The position numbers and the translations under genes were made by a program. 44,638 nucleotides of DNA from Mycobacterium innocens (GTDB taxonomy: Bacteria; Actinomycetota; Actinomycetes; Mycobacteriales; Mycobacteriaceae): positions 1 to 44,638 of the forward strand of contig NZ_UPHQ01000263.1 of assembly GCF_900566055.1 (NCBI RefSeq), given 5' to 3'. Under the pieces are notes generated by a model that saw only the letters and a program-made list of their open reading frames with translations, had not been told where the DNA came from and did not search any database. Positions 35,182-44,638 of this stretch are shown here, piece by piece. Each line of letters begins with the position of its first letter. Position 1 is the first letter of the stretch.

Positions 35182-37593
35182 ATGTCAGATCGCCCCCCGG
35201 TGGCGCTTACCCTGCTGAAGCTCGCGGGGTGTTGTGTGTTGGCCAGCGTCGTGGCCACGGCACTGATGTTCCCCTTCGCAGGCGGGCTCGGGCTGATGTC
35301 CAATCGCGCTTCTGAGGTAGTGGCGAACGGCTCGGCTCAACTCCTCCAGGGGGAGGTTCCGGCCGTGTCGACGATGGTCGACGCCAAGGGCAACACCATC
35401 GCGTGGCTGTACTCGCAGCGCCGGTTCGAGGTGCCCTCCGACAAGATCGCCAACACCATGAAGCTGGCGATCGTCTCCATCGAGGACAAGCGCTTCGCCG
35501 ACCACAACGGCGTCGACTGGAAAGGCACCCTCACCGGACTCGCCGGCTATGCCTCCGGGGACCTCGACACTCGCGGCGGTTCCACCATCGAGCAGCAGTA
35601 CGTCAAGAACTACCAGCTGCTGGTCACCGCCCAAACCGACGCCGAGAAGCGGGCAGCCGTCGAGACCACTCCGGCGCGCAAGCTGCGCGAGATCCGGATG
35701 GCGCTCACCCTGGACAAGACCTTCACCAAACCCGAGATCCTGACCCGCTACCTGAACCTGGTGTCGTTCGGCAACAATTCGTTCGGCGTGCAGGACGCGG
35801 CGCAGACCTACTTCGGCATCAACGCCTCGGATCTGAACTGGCAGCAGGCGGCGCTGCTGGCGGGCATGGTGCAGTCGACCAGCACACTGAACCCCTACAC
35901 CAACCCCGAGGGCGCGCTGGCCCGGCGCAACCTGGTCCTCGACACCATGATCGAGAACATCCCGCAAGAGGCCGACGCACTGCGTGCCGCCAAGGCGCAG
36001 CCGCTGGGAGTGTTGCCGCAACCCAACGAGTTGCCCCGCGGCTGCATCGCCGCTGGTGACCGCGCCTTCTTCTGCGACTACGTCCAGGAGTACCTGTCCC
36101 GCGCGGGGATCAGCAAAGACCAGCTGGCCAAGGGCGGCTACCTCATCCGCACCACGCTGGACCCCGACGTTCAGGTCCCGGTCAAGGCGGCGGTCGACAA
36201 ATTCGCTCCCCCGAGCCTGGCCGGCATCTCCAGCGTGATGAGCGTCATCGCACCCGGCAAGGACTCCCACAAGGTGCTGGCGATGGCCAGCAACCGCAAG
36301 TACGGCCTGGACACCGAAGCGGGTGAAACCATGCGGCCCCAGCCGTTTTCACTCGTCGGCGACGGCGCGGGATCCATTTTCAAGATCTTCACCACGGCCG
36401 CCGCGCTCGACATGGGTATGGGCATCAACGCCCAACTCGACGTGCCACCCCGATTCCAGGCCAAAGGCCTGGGCAGCGGCGGAGCCAAAGGCTGCCCCAA
36501 GGACACCTGGTGCGTGATCAACGCCGGCAACTACCGCGGATCGATGAACGTGACCGACGCGCTGGCCACCTCCCCCAACACCGCCTTCGCCAAGCTGATC
36601 TCGCAGGTCGGAGTGAGCCGCACCGTCGACATGGCCATCAAGCTCGGCCTACGGTCCTATGCCAATCCCGGCACCGCGCGCGACTACAACCCCGACAGCA
36701 ACGAGAGCCTGGCCGACTTCGTCAAACGCCAGAACATCGGGTCGTTCACCCTGGGTCCGATCGAGATCAACGCACTGGAACTGTCCAACGTCGCGGCCAC
36801 GCTGGCCTCCGGCGGCGTGTGGTGCCCGCCGAACCCGATCGACAAGCTGATCGACCGCAACGGCAACCAGGTTTCCGTCACCACCGAGACCTGCGAACAA
36901 GTGGTGCCCGAAGGGCTGGCCAACACCCTTGCCAACGCGATGAGCAAGGACGCCGTGGGCAGCGGCACGGCAGCCGGCTCGGCCGGCGCCGCAGGCTGGG
37001 ACCTGCCGATGTCGGGCAAGACCGGTACCACCGAAGCGCACCGCTCCGCCGGATTCGTGGGTTTCACCAATCGCTACGCGGCGGCGAACTACATCTACGA
37101 CGACTCGACGTCACCGACCGATCTATGTTCCGGCCCGCTGCGCCATTGCGGCAGCGGTGACCTCTACGGCGGCAACGAGCCGGCCCGGACGTGGTTCACC
37201 GCCATGAAGCCGATCGCCAACAACTTCGGCGAGGTGCACTTGCCGCCAACCGATCCGCGGTACGTCGAAGGCTCGGCGGCCTCCCGGGTGCCGAGCGTGG
37301 CCGGGCTGGATGTGGACCAGGCGCGCCAGCGTCTGCGGGACGCCGGTTTCCAGGTCGCCGACCAGCCCAACGCCGTCAACAGCAGCGCCAAGTACGGCGA
37401 AGTGGTCGGAACATCGCCCAGCGGCCAGACCATTCCGGGTTCGATCATCACGATCCAGATCAGCAACGGCATCCCGCCGCCACCGCCGCCGCCGGAGGAC
37501 GGGCCGCCAGCCCCGATCGGTTCGCAGGTCATCGAGATCCCCGGGCTGCCGCCGATCACCATTCCACTGCTGGCTCCGCCGCCGCCTCCGTAG
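35182..37593 (+). CDS. ponA2: Class A bifunctional penicillin-binding protein PonA2 with PASTA domain
   Basis: 803 codons (810 in M. tuberculosis). One N-terminal membrane helix is followed by a glycosyltransferase (GT51) domain with VSIEDKRFADHNGVDW, GGSTIEQQYVKN and ILTRYLNLVSFGNNSFGVQDAAQTYF in parts. The transpeptidase has Ser398 (SIFK), the SPN triad at 464-466 and KTGT from Lys613. One PASTA domain follows (about RVPSVAGLDVDQARQRLRDAG to ISNG), then a Pro-rich tail. It polymerises and crosslinks peptidoglycan outside the membrane and is needed for survival in stress and non-replicating states. Its short cytosolic tail starts directly at the leaderless ATG. Confidence 0.95.
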   Translation: MSDRPPVALTLLKLAGCCVLASVVATALMFPFAGGLGLMSNRASEVVANGSAQLLQGEVPAVSTMVDAKGNTIAWLYSQRRFEVPSDKIANTMKLAIVSIEDKRFADHNGVDWKGTLTGLAGYASGDLDTRGGSTIEQQYVKNYQLLVTAQTDAEKRAAVETTPARKLREIRMALTLDKTFTKPEILTRYLNLVSFGNNSFGVQDAAQTYFGINASDLNWQQAALLAGMVQSTSTLNPYTNPEGALARRNLVLDTMIENIPQEADALRAAKAQPLGVLPQPNELPRGCIAAGDRAFFCDYVQEYLSRAGISKDQLAKGGYLIRTTLDPDVQVPVKAAVDKFAPPSLAGISSVMSVIAPGKDSHKVLAMASNRKYGLDTEAGETMRPQPFSLVGDGAGSIFKIFTTAAALDMGMGINAQLDVPPRFQAKGLGSGGAKGCPKDTWCVINAGNYRGSMNVTDALATSPNTAFAKLISQVGVSRTVDMAIKLGLRSYANPGTARDYNPDSNESLADFVKRQNIGSFTLGPIEINALELSNVAATLASGGVWCPPNPIDKLIDRNGNQVSVTTETCEQVVPEGLANTLANAMSKDAVGSGTAAGSAGAAGWDLPMSGKTGTTEAHRSAGFVGFTNRYAAANYIYDDSTSPTDLCSGPLRHCGSGDLYGGNEPARTWFTAMKPIANNFGEVHLPPTDPRYVEGSAASRVPSVAGLDVDQARQRLRDAGFQVADQPNAVNSSAKYGEVVGTSPSGQTIPGSIITIQISNGIPPPPPPPEDGPPAPIGSQVIEIPGLPPITIPLLAPPPPP

Positions 37594-37649
37594 GCGCTTC
37601 GACGAGCACCAGTGACGTAAGAGACGAGCGATCAGTCACCGACGGGCAG

Positions 37650-37655
37650 TAGGCT
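37650..37655 (+). promoter_or_regulatory. -10 hexamer of a leaderless promoter (metallophosphoesterase)
   Basis: TAGGCT, 6 nt before ATG 37662, only about 60 bp after the ponA2 stop; implies independent transcription. Confidence 0.5.
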
Positions 37656-37661
37656 GCCTGC

Positions 37662-38618
37662 ATGGCTGTCTCGCCCGCACTGTTACGCACCGGTGCCGTC
37701 GTGCTCGGCTCGATCGTCGCCGGGATCGGTTACGCCGCGCTCATCGAACGCAACGCGTTCGTGCTACGCGAGATCACCATGCCCGTGCTGAGTCCGGGCT
37801 CGACACCGCTGCGGGTCCTGCATGTCAGCGACCTGCATATGCTGCCCGGCCAGCGCCGTAAACAGGCCTGGTTGCGCGAACTGTCCAGCTGGGAGCCCGA
37901 CCTGGTGGTCAACACCGGCGACAATCTGGCCCATCCCAAGGCGGTGCCGGCGGTGGTGCAGGCCCTGGGCGACCTGCTGCACCGGCCGGGCGTCTTCGTC
38001 TTCGGCAGCAACGACTACTTCGGGCCGCGCCTGAAGAACCCGGCCAATTACCTGATCAGCCCTGGCCACCGCGTCCACGGCGAGCCGTTGCCCTGGCAGG
38101 ATCTGCGGGCGGCGTTCACCGAGCGCGGCTGGCTCGACCTCACCCATAACCGTCGCGAGTTCGAGGTGGCGGGGCTGCACATCACCGCAGCCGGCGTGGA
38201 CGACCCCCACATCGATCGGGACCGCTATGACACGATCGCAGGCCCGGCGAGCCCGGTCGCGAACCTGCGGCTGGGACTGACCCACTCACCGGAGCCTCGG
38301 GTGCTGGACCGCTTCGCCGCCGACGGCTACCAGCTGGTGATGGCCGGCCACACCCATGGCGGACAGCTGTGCCTGCCGTTCTACGGGGCGCTGGTCACCA
38401 ACTGCGGGCTGGACCGGACGCGGGCCAAGGGAGCATCACAGTGGGGCGCGAATATGCGGCTGCATGTCTCCGCCGGCATCGGGACTTCACCGTTTGCGCC
38501 GGCGCGGTTCTGCTGCCGGCCCGAAGCGACCCTGTTGACGTTGATCGCCAGCCCCATGGGCGGCCGGGACTCGAACAGGAACCTGGGCAGTTCGCAGCCC
38601 AGCGTCTCGGTGCGTTGA
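37662..38618 (+). CDS. Membrane-anchored metallophosphoesterase (Rv3683 type)
   Basis: 318 codons. A hydrophobic N terminus ([22 protein letters not shown]) is followed by calcineurin-like metal motifs: [29 protein letters not shown] (GNH variant with Ser-Asn-Asp), and [15 protein letters not shown]. This is the YkuE-like group of membrane phosphodiesterases, some of which act on lipid A-like or lipid phosphate substrates; the mycobacterial substrate is unknown. Its TGA overlaps the next gene's TTG start. Confidence 0.88.
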   Translation: MAVSPALLRTGAVVLGSIVAGIGYAALIERNAFVLREITMPVLSPGSTPLRVLHVSDLHMLPGQRRKQAWLRELSSWEPDLVVNTGDNLAHPKAVPAVVQALGDLLHRPGVFVFGSNDYFGPRLKNPANYLISPGHRVHGEPLPWQDLRAAFTERGWLDLTHNRREFEVAGLHITAAGVDDPHIDRDRYDTIAGPASPVANLRLGLTHSPEPRVLDRFAADGYQLVMAGHTHGGQLCLPFYGALVTNCGLDRTRAKGASQWGANMRLHVSAGIGTSPFAPARFCCRPEATLLTLIASPMGGRDSNRNLGSSQPSVSVR

Positions 38619-39760
38619 ACGACACGACCCGCATCGCCGTCCGCAGCCTGTCCCGCGACTGGACAGACAATGCGATCCGGCTCATCGAGGCGGACGCCCG
38701 GCGCAGCGCCGACACCCACCTGCTGCGCTATCCCCTGCCGTCGGCCTGGTGCGCCGACGCTGACGTCGCGCTGTACCTGAAGGACGAGACAACCCACATC
38801 ACCGGCAGCCTCAAACACCGGCTGGCGCGGTCGTTGTTCCTGTATGCGCTGTGCAACGGCTGGATCGGGGAGAACACGACGGTGGTCGAGGCGTCGTCGG
38901 GTTCGACAGCGGTGTCGGAGGCCTACTTCGCGTCCCTGCTGGGCCTGCCGTTCGTCGCGGTGATGCCGGCAGCGACCAGCGCCGCCAAGGTGGCGCTCAT
39001 CGAATCACAGGGCGGCCGTTGCCATTTCGTGGAGAATTCCAGTCAGGTCTACGCCGAGGCGGAACGCGTCGCAGCCGAAACCGGCGGTCATTACCTGGAC
39101 CAGTTCACCAATGCCGAGCGCGCCACCGACTGGCGCGGCAACAACAACATCGCCGAGTCGATCTACGCACAGATGCTCGAGGAGAGGCACCCCGTCCCGG
39201 ACTGGATCGTGGTCGGTGCCGGAACCGGCGGGACCTGCGCGACGATCGGGCGCTACATCCGCTATCGGCGGCACGCGACCCGGTTGTGTGTCGTGGACCC
39301 GGAGAATTCGGCGTTCTTCCCCGCATACGCCGAAGGTCGGTCCGACGTCGTCATGTCCGCGTCGTCGCGGATCGAGGGCATCGGCCGGCCGCGGGTCGAG
39401 CCGTCGTTTCTGCCCAGCGTGGTCGACCGGATGGTGTCGGTTCCCGACGCCGCGTCGATCGCGGCCGCCCGCCATGTCAGTACCGTGCTGCGACGCCGGG
39501 TGGGGCCGTCCACGGGCACCAACCTGTGGGGAGCGTTCGGCTTGCTCGCCGAGATGGTCGCCGACGGCCGCAGCGGCTCGGTGGTCACCTTGCTCGCCGA
39601 CAGCGGCGACCGCTACGCCGACACCTACTTCGACGACGACTGGGTCGGTGCGCAGGGGCTCGATCCGAGCGGTCCGGCCCGGGCCTTGGTCGAGTTCGAA
39701 CGCTCCTGCACCTGGGACTCTGAGCCGGCGGTTTGGCGAGTCGACGGGCGGGTGCGATAG
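38615..39760 (+). CDS. PLP-dependent cysteine-synthase-like lyase (Rv3684 type)
   Basis: 381 codons from TTG 38615 (TTGA overlap with the previous stop), the start that gives the family's N terminus ([15 protein letters not shown]). PLP Lys lies in [14 protein letters not shown], the substrate loop is [13 protein letters not shown], and the phosphate-binding Gly-rich loop is [14 protein letters not shown]. It is a beta-family PLP enzyme related to cysteine synthase and the cysteine desulfhydrase Cds1 of M. tuberculosis (Rv3684), which releases H2S, pyruvate and ammonia from cysteine. Cytosolic. Coupled translation with the phosphoesterase. Confidence 0.88.
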   Translation: MNDTTRIAVRSLSRDWTDNAIRLIEADARRSADTHLLRYPLPSAWCADADVALYLKDETTHITGSLKHRLARSLFLYALCNGWIGENTTVVEASSGSTAVSEAYFASLLGLPFVAVMPAATSAAKVALIESQGGRCHFVENSSQVYAEAERVAAETGGHYLDQFTNAERATDWRGNNNIAESIYAQMLEERHPVPDWIVVGAGTGGTCATIGRYIRYRRHATRLCVVDPENSAFFPAYAEGRSDVVMSASSRIEGIGRPRVEPSFLPSVVDRMVSVPDAASIAAARHVSTVLRRRVGPSTGTNLWGAFGLLAEMVADGRSGSVVTLLADSGDRYADTYFDDDWVGAQGLDPSGPARALVEFERSCTWDSEPAVWRVDGRVR

Positions 39761-39772
39761 GCTGTCGTGGCT

Positions 39773-41074
<1,302 letters not shown>

Positions 41075-41660
41075 CACTTGTCTCGTTCTTCGCAACCACA
41101 TTATGTACCGCAGCAACCACGATCTGTCGCAGCAGATCCAGTGTCTCCATGTCGACCGACAAGGTCATTTCGGGCTCGTCATCTAAGGGGAATATGCGCG
41201 CTTGACGCCGCAAAAAGGCAGCACCGTCCATCGGATGGTCGAGTTCACTGTCAAAATCGAGTTCCTTTCCAAGGCTTGGGCATTCGTCAAATATCCTCGC
41301 CGCCTTCAACAAGCTCTCTGCCATCTCAGCAAGCTGCGTCCTTCCGGAATCCAAATGCCCCATGGCCGCGAGATACACCCGCTCGAACTTGACCATCGGC
41401 TCGACGTCCGGCGGATCAATGAGGTCGTCTAGGAACATCCGAAGGCTGCGGGCAATGACATTCGCTTCCCGGAGCTTGACCTCACGACTGCCGCGCTCTA
41501 TCCGTGTGATCGCCGACGGATCCAGTTTCAGACCCAGCCGATTAATTTCCCCGGCTAGACGGCGTTGACTCCAGCCCCTTGACTCCCTTGCGCGCCGGAG
41601 GTTGTTCCCAAAAATCTGCGCAAACTCATCGTCAGCTTCGCCCGCATCAACAAACTGCAC

Positions 41661-41733
41661 AAATCACATCATAGTGCTTGACGAGCACCACGGGAAGGGT
41701 GTGTCATGTTGATGGTGCTGAAAACACATCGCC
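41661..41733. promoter_or_regulatory. Repressor/excisionase divergent control region with inverted repeat
   Basis: GTGCT-TGACG-AGCAC (41674-41688) is a 15-bp inverted repeat. A second GGTGCTG occurs at 41714-41720 between GTGT and ACAC. CATAGT (41669-41674) could be a plus-strand -10. The arrangement resembles phage operator clusters. Confidence 0.5.
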
Positions 41734-41949
41734 ATGCGAAAGGTGCATCGAGTGGAGCTGATAGGGGCCAAAGACGTTTCGGAGATGATCGGAGTGCCGC
41801 TAGGAACACTCCGCTACTGGCGCCACGCCAACATCGGGCCAGCAAGCTTCACGCTGGGTCGGCGCGTGGTGTACCGGCACGGCGAAGTAGTGCGGTGGAT
41901 TGCCGAGCGGGAGGCTGCAACGCGTAGAGGCGGTGGGGACGCAGCGTGA
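41734..41949 (+). CDS. Excisionase-like / AlpA-type small HTH protein
   Basis: 71 codons; GTG at 41752 with AAAGG upstream is an alternative start. It contains a MerR-like winged helix: ELIGAKDVSEMIGVPLGTLRYWRHANIGPASFTLGRRVVYRHGEVVRWI, given here in the order HTH then wing. Such proteins are recombination directionality factors or small regulators in mycobacterial prophages. It is divergent from the repressor and probably needed for excision with the integrase. Confidence 0.75.
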   Translation: MRKVHRVELIGAKDVSEMIGVPLGTLRYWRHANIGPASFTLGRRVVYRHGEVVRWIAEREAATRRGGGDAA

Positions 41950-42022
41950 CTCACGGAGTGGCCTCGGTTCAGCCGAGTTCACTAACTTTGCGGCCCTACC
42001 ACAACTAGCGGGAGTTCCGTCA

Positions 42023-44445
42023 GTGACTTCAACTGATCAGCCGAGACTCGGGCCTCAACGGAAAATTCGTTGGGAATCAAGCGCATTCGACCGTTTTGTC
42101 GTTGCGCTCCAACGTGCGGGACGACAGGTTCGGGATCGTGATGGCCGGGCGGTTGCGCAGTGCCCCGCGCACGACGATAACCGACCATCACTGAGCATCA
42201 CCCGCATCGAAGGCCAGATCCTGGTTCACTGCTTCGCAGGATGCGAGACCGCCTCGGTGGTAGGGGAACTCGGCTTGACAATGGCAGACCTGTTCGACAA
42301 CCCGTGCGGCGCGGCTTATGTGTATCCAGACAATCGTCGCGTTCACCGCACTCCGACCAAGACGTTCAAGCAGTCCGGCAACACCGGGGGCCGCAGCCTT
42401 TTCCACGCCGATACCGTGATAGGTGCGTCCACCGTCTACGTCGTGGAGGGCGAGAAAGACGTTCTCGCGGTGGAGGCAGCGGGTGGCACCGCGGTGTGCT
42501 CAGCGATGGGCGCTGGAAACGCCCATAAATTCGACTGGGCTCCGCTGTCAGGAAAGCGCGTCATAGTCGTCGCAGACAAAGACTCGCCTGGGCGCCGCCA
42601 TGCCGGTGATGTTGCCGACCTGCTCCGAGGTGTCGCCTCCAGCGTCCATATTGTCGAAACCGCTGCGGGCAAGGACTTCTCGGACCATTACGCAAGTGGC
42701 CACTCCCTCACAGACCTGATCCCGGTCGAGCACTCCGGCACACCACTACTCTCTGACGGATCGGACCGCCGTGAGCGAAAGTCTGTCGCGGCGCGGCTGG
42801 TTGAAATGGCTCAAGAACGCTACATTCTGGGCTCGACAGATGAAGGCGAGCCGTTCGGCGCCTCGAAGGCACAACCGCACATAGCGATGCTGCTGAGGGG
42901 TGGACGAACCGGACTGCGCGCCGATCTGGCAGCGCGCTACTTCGCAGAGACCGGCACCGCTGCCGGCGGCCAAGCACTCACTGATTCCACGCTCATCTTG
43001 GAGGGCATAGCCGCAACCCGGACGCCGGAACGTCTGTGCCTACGGATTGGCGACCAAGACGGTGCGGTCTTCATCGATACGGGCCGGCCCGAAGGGCAGG
43101 TCATCAGAATCGCTAACGGCGCCTGGTCGGTGACAGACACTGCGCCACTTCGCTTTACGCGCACAAAGCTCACAGGCCAGACTCCCCTTCCCCCACGGGG
43201 CGGGGACCTGTTCCGACTATGGGACTTCGTCAACGTCGCCGACGAAGACCGCCCTGTTTTACTGGCAGTGCTCGTAGCTGCGCTGGTGCAGTGCGATGTG
43301 CCTCATCCAGTGCTCGCGCTGTTCGCCGAACAGGGCAGCGCGAAGAGCACAACGACGCGGATGCTTGTTGATTTGATCGACCCTTCTCCGGTTCCGTTGC
43401 GGCAAGCACCTCGTGACCCCGACTCGTGGGTGACCGCGGCGTCGGGCTCGTGGGTGGTCGCGTTGGACAACATGTCTGGGATACCTCCCTGGCTTTCGGA
43501 CTCGTTGTGCCGAGCAGCCACCGGCGATGGCAGTGTGAAGCGCGCGCTGTACACCGATGCCGGGTTGGCGGTGCTGCGCTTCCGGAGGTGCGTGATCCTC
43601 AATGGAATCGACGTCGGTGCTGTACGCCCTGACCTTGCAGAGCGCCTGGCGGTTGTCGACCTTAAGCGCATCGACCGCAAGCATCGGCGCGCTGAATCTC
43701 AGATTCTCGAAGAATGGCGCCAGGTCTTGCCAACGGTGTGGGGCGGGCTGCGCGACTTAGCCGCATCCGTACATAAGCGGCTGGAAACCATCAGCGTTCG
43801 CGACGCTCCACGCATGGCCGACTACGCGCGAGTACTGGCAGCGGTCGACGCCGAACTTGGTACGGAAGGATTGGGACGGTACCTCTCGCGAGGTGACCAA
43901 TTGTCGAGGATGGCCTGTCGTCAGACCCCTTCATCGAACGTCTTCGAACCCAATTGTCCACCGCAACGGCGGGAAAGTCGGGCGCCGATATTCTGTCAAT
44001 CCTCACCCCCACGGACGACAAGTGGCGCCGCCCGAAAGACTGGCCTCGGAACGGTCGAGACGTCACTACGATCCTGCGCCGACACGGACCGGCGCTCCGA
44101 GGCTTGGGTTGGCAGATCGACGATGACGGTGCCCGCAACCACCGAAATGTTCTGTTGTGGAGCATCGCACCGCCTCGTGGTGAAGACGGTATATGCGATG
44201 TGTCCTCGCAAGCCTCGCGTGCCTCGTCCGTGGGGGTAATCACTGACAACAGGAGCGAGGAACCCGCGAGGAACGAGAATGACGAGGCCTCGCGCGAGGT
44301 TGCCAACACCGTTGTCCTCGCAGCATCCTCGCGCGGTCAACAGGTCCCCAACTGCCCGAACGAGGCTGCGAGGCAAGCGAGGAACGGAATAGCGATTGAT
44401 CCGATCGGGTCGCCGCGCACCGAGCCCTCATGGTTAACGGCATAG
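42023..44445 (+). pseudogene. Phage/satellite DNA primase-helicase, frameshifted near 43901
   Basis: GTG 42023 has a CGGGAG ribosome binding site. The N-terminal zinc finger (QCPAHDDNRPSLSI, HCFAGC) and TOPRIM (VYVVEGEKDVLAVEAAGG, VIVVADKDSPGRRHAGD) indicate a primase. The C-terminal half has a P-loop (FAEQGSAKSTTTRMLVDL) and a helicase-like ATPase core (WVVALDNMSGIPPWLSDSLCRA, RCVILNGIDVGAVRPDLAERL). Frame 0 loses homology-like sequence at about 43901; the -1 frame continues with VEDGLSSDPFIERLR, ILTPTDDKWRRPKDWPRNGRDV and GWQIDDDG to TAG 44445, clearly the same protein. One missing base explains it. Frame 0 otherwise runs on to 44239. No slippery heptamer is present. Confidence 0.78.
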
Positions 44446-44531
44446 TCGCGCGACTTCCGTGCCACGCGTAGCCGCAGCCGGCGGATCGAGGCGGAGGCTC
44501 TTGGGACTAGATGAGTAATTCCCAACCTTGG

Positions 44532-44638
44532 TCAGTGGTCGTAGGCGATCAGTGACCTCTTGACTGGGCTGTTGATCTTCCAGTTGTGCCAGATCACAGC
44601 GGCAAGGGCGAGGAGGCGCTGGGCGACGCGGGCGTAGA
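44532..44638 (-). CDS. IS982-family transposase, C-terminal end (partial)
   Basis: Open from the window edge on the minus strand: 34 residues ending VAQRLLALAAVIWHNW then PVKRSLIAYDH and TGA at 44532-44534. This end is typical of IS982-type transposases. The rest of the insertion sequence, including its far inverted repeat, lies outside. Between the primase TAG (44445) and here (86 bp) must lie the IS end; I could not define the inverted repeat. Confidence 0.72.
   Translation of the reverse strand, partial: YARVAQRLLALAAVIWHNWKINSPVKRSLIAYDH

Noticed and set aside
43895..43910. Programmed -1 frameshift in the primase gene
   Set aside because: No X-XXY-YYZ slippery heptamer and no obvious downstream pseudoknot; a one-base deletion is more likely, so it was called a pseudogene.

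Overview
The window is chromosomal DNA of a slow-growing Mycobacterium. The evidence is high GC, PE_PGRS genes, WhiB4, MarP, the mycobacterial Tad/Flp locus, and a gene order that follows the M. tuberculosis segment Rv3650-Rv3684 almost gene for gene. Protein sequences resemble M. tuberculosis but are clearly not the same species. The M. kansasii group or a neighbour is plausible, but I cannot fix the species from sequence alone.

Layout. Positions 1-2613 hold a partial PE_PGRS gene, an Rv3651-type sensor-like protein and a decayed pair of PE_PGRS modules. Positions 2643-7106 (minus strand) are a compact Tad/Flp pilus operon (ssd, tadA, tadB, tadC, flp and two TadE-like genes) linked by ATGA/GTGA stop-start overlaps. 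Two structured small RNAs flank the HAD phosphatase gene at 7593: a 6C/B11-type sRNA (minus, about 7329-7425) and an Ms1/MTS2823-type RNA (plus, about 8586-8900). Positions 8936-14749 are a degenerate Fic-like protein plus the dppABCD peptide importer. Two small envelope proteins and acetyl-CoA synthetase follow, to 17921.

Positions 17922-23269 are an accessory insertion between acs and the Rv3668c-type protease, which are adjacent and convergent in M. tuberculosis. It holds a single-module nonribosomal peptide synthetase (C-A-PCP-C, no thioesterase) and a divergent 28-codon gene with a strong ribosome binding site and a near-perfect terminator hairpin. The two are separated by about 510 bp carrying G/C-block palindromes. 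This is the best candidate in the window for an undescribed small biosynthetic or signalling system.

Positions 23270-39760 return to conserved core: secreted protease, membrane protein, epoxide hydrolase EphE, the nth-thioredoxin-CoA Nudix-MarP operon, Crp, a DUF4177-RidA-metallo-beta-lactamase operon, the paired ArsA/GET3-like ATPases, WhiB4, PonA2, a metallophosphoesterase and a PLP-dependent cysteine-synthase-like enzyme. Several of these share acid, redox or cell-envelope stress roles.

From 39778 to the end, tRNA-Pro(CGG) carries an integrated element: a tyrosine integrase reading into the tRNA, an XRE repressor, an excisionase-like HTH protein and a phage-type primase/helicase with a frameshift, followed by the end of an IS982-family transposase. 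The element's far end lies outside the window. A recurrent theme is leaderless transcription: about eleven genes have a TANNNT-type (or closely similar) -10 hexamer 6-7 nt upstream of their start codon.
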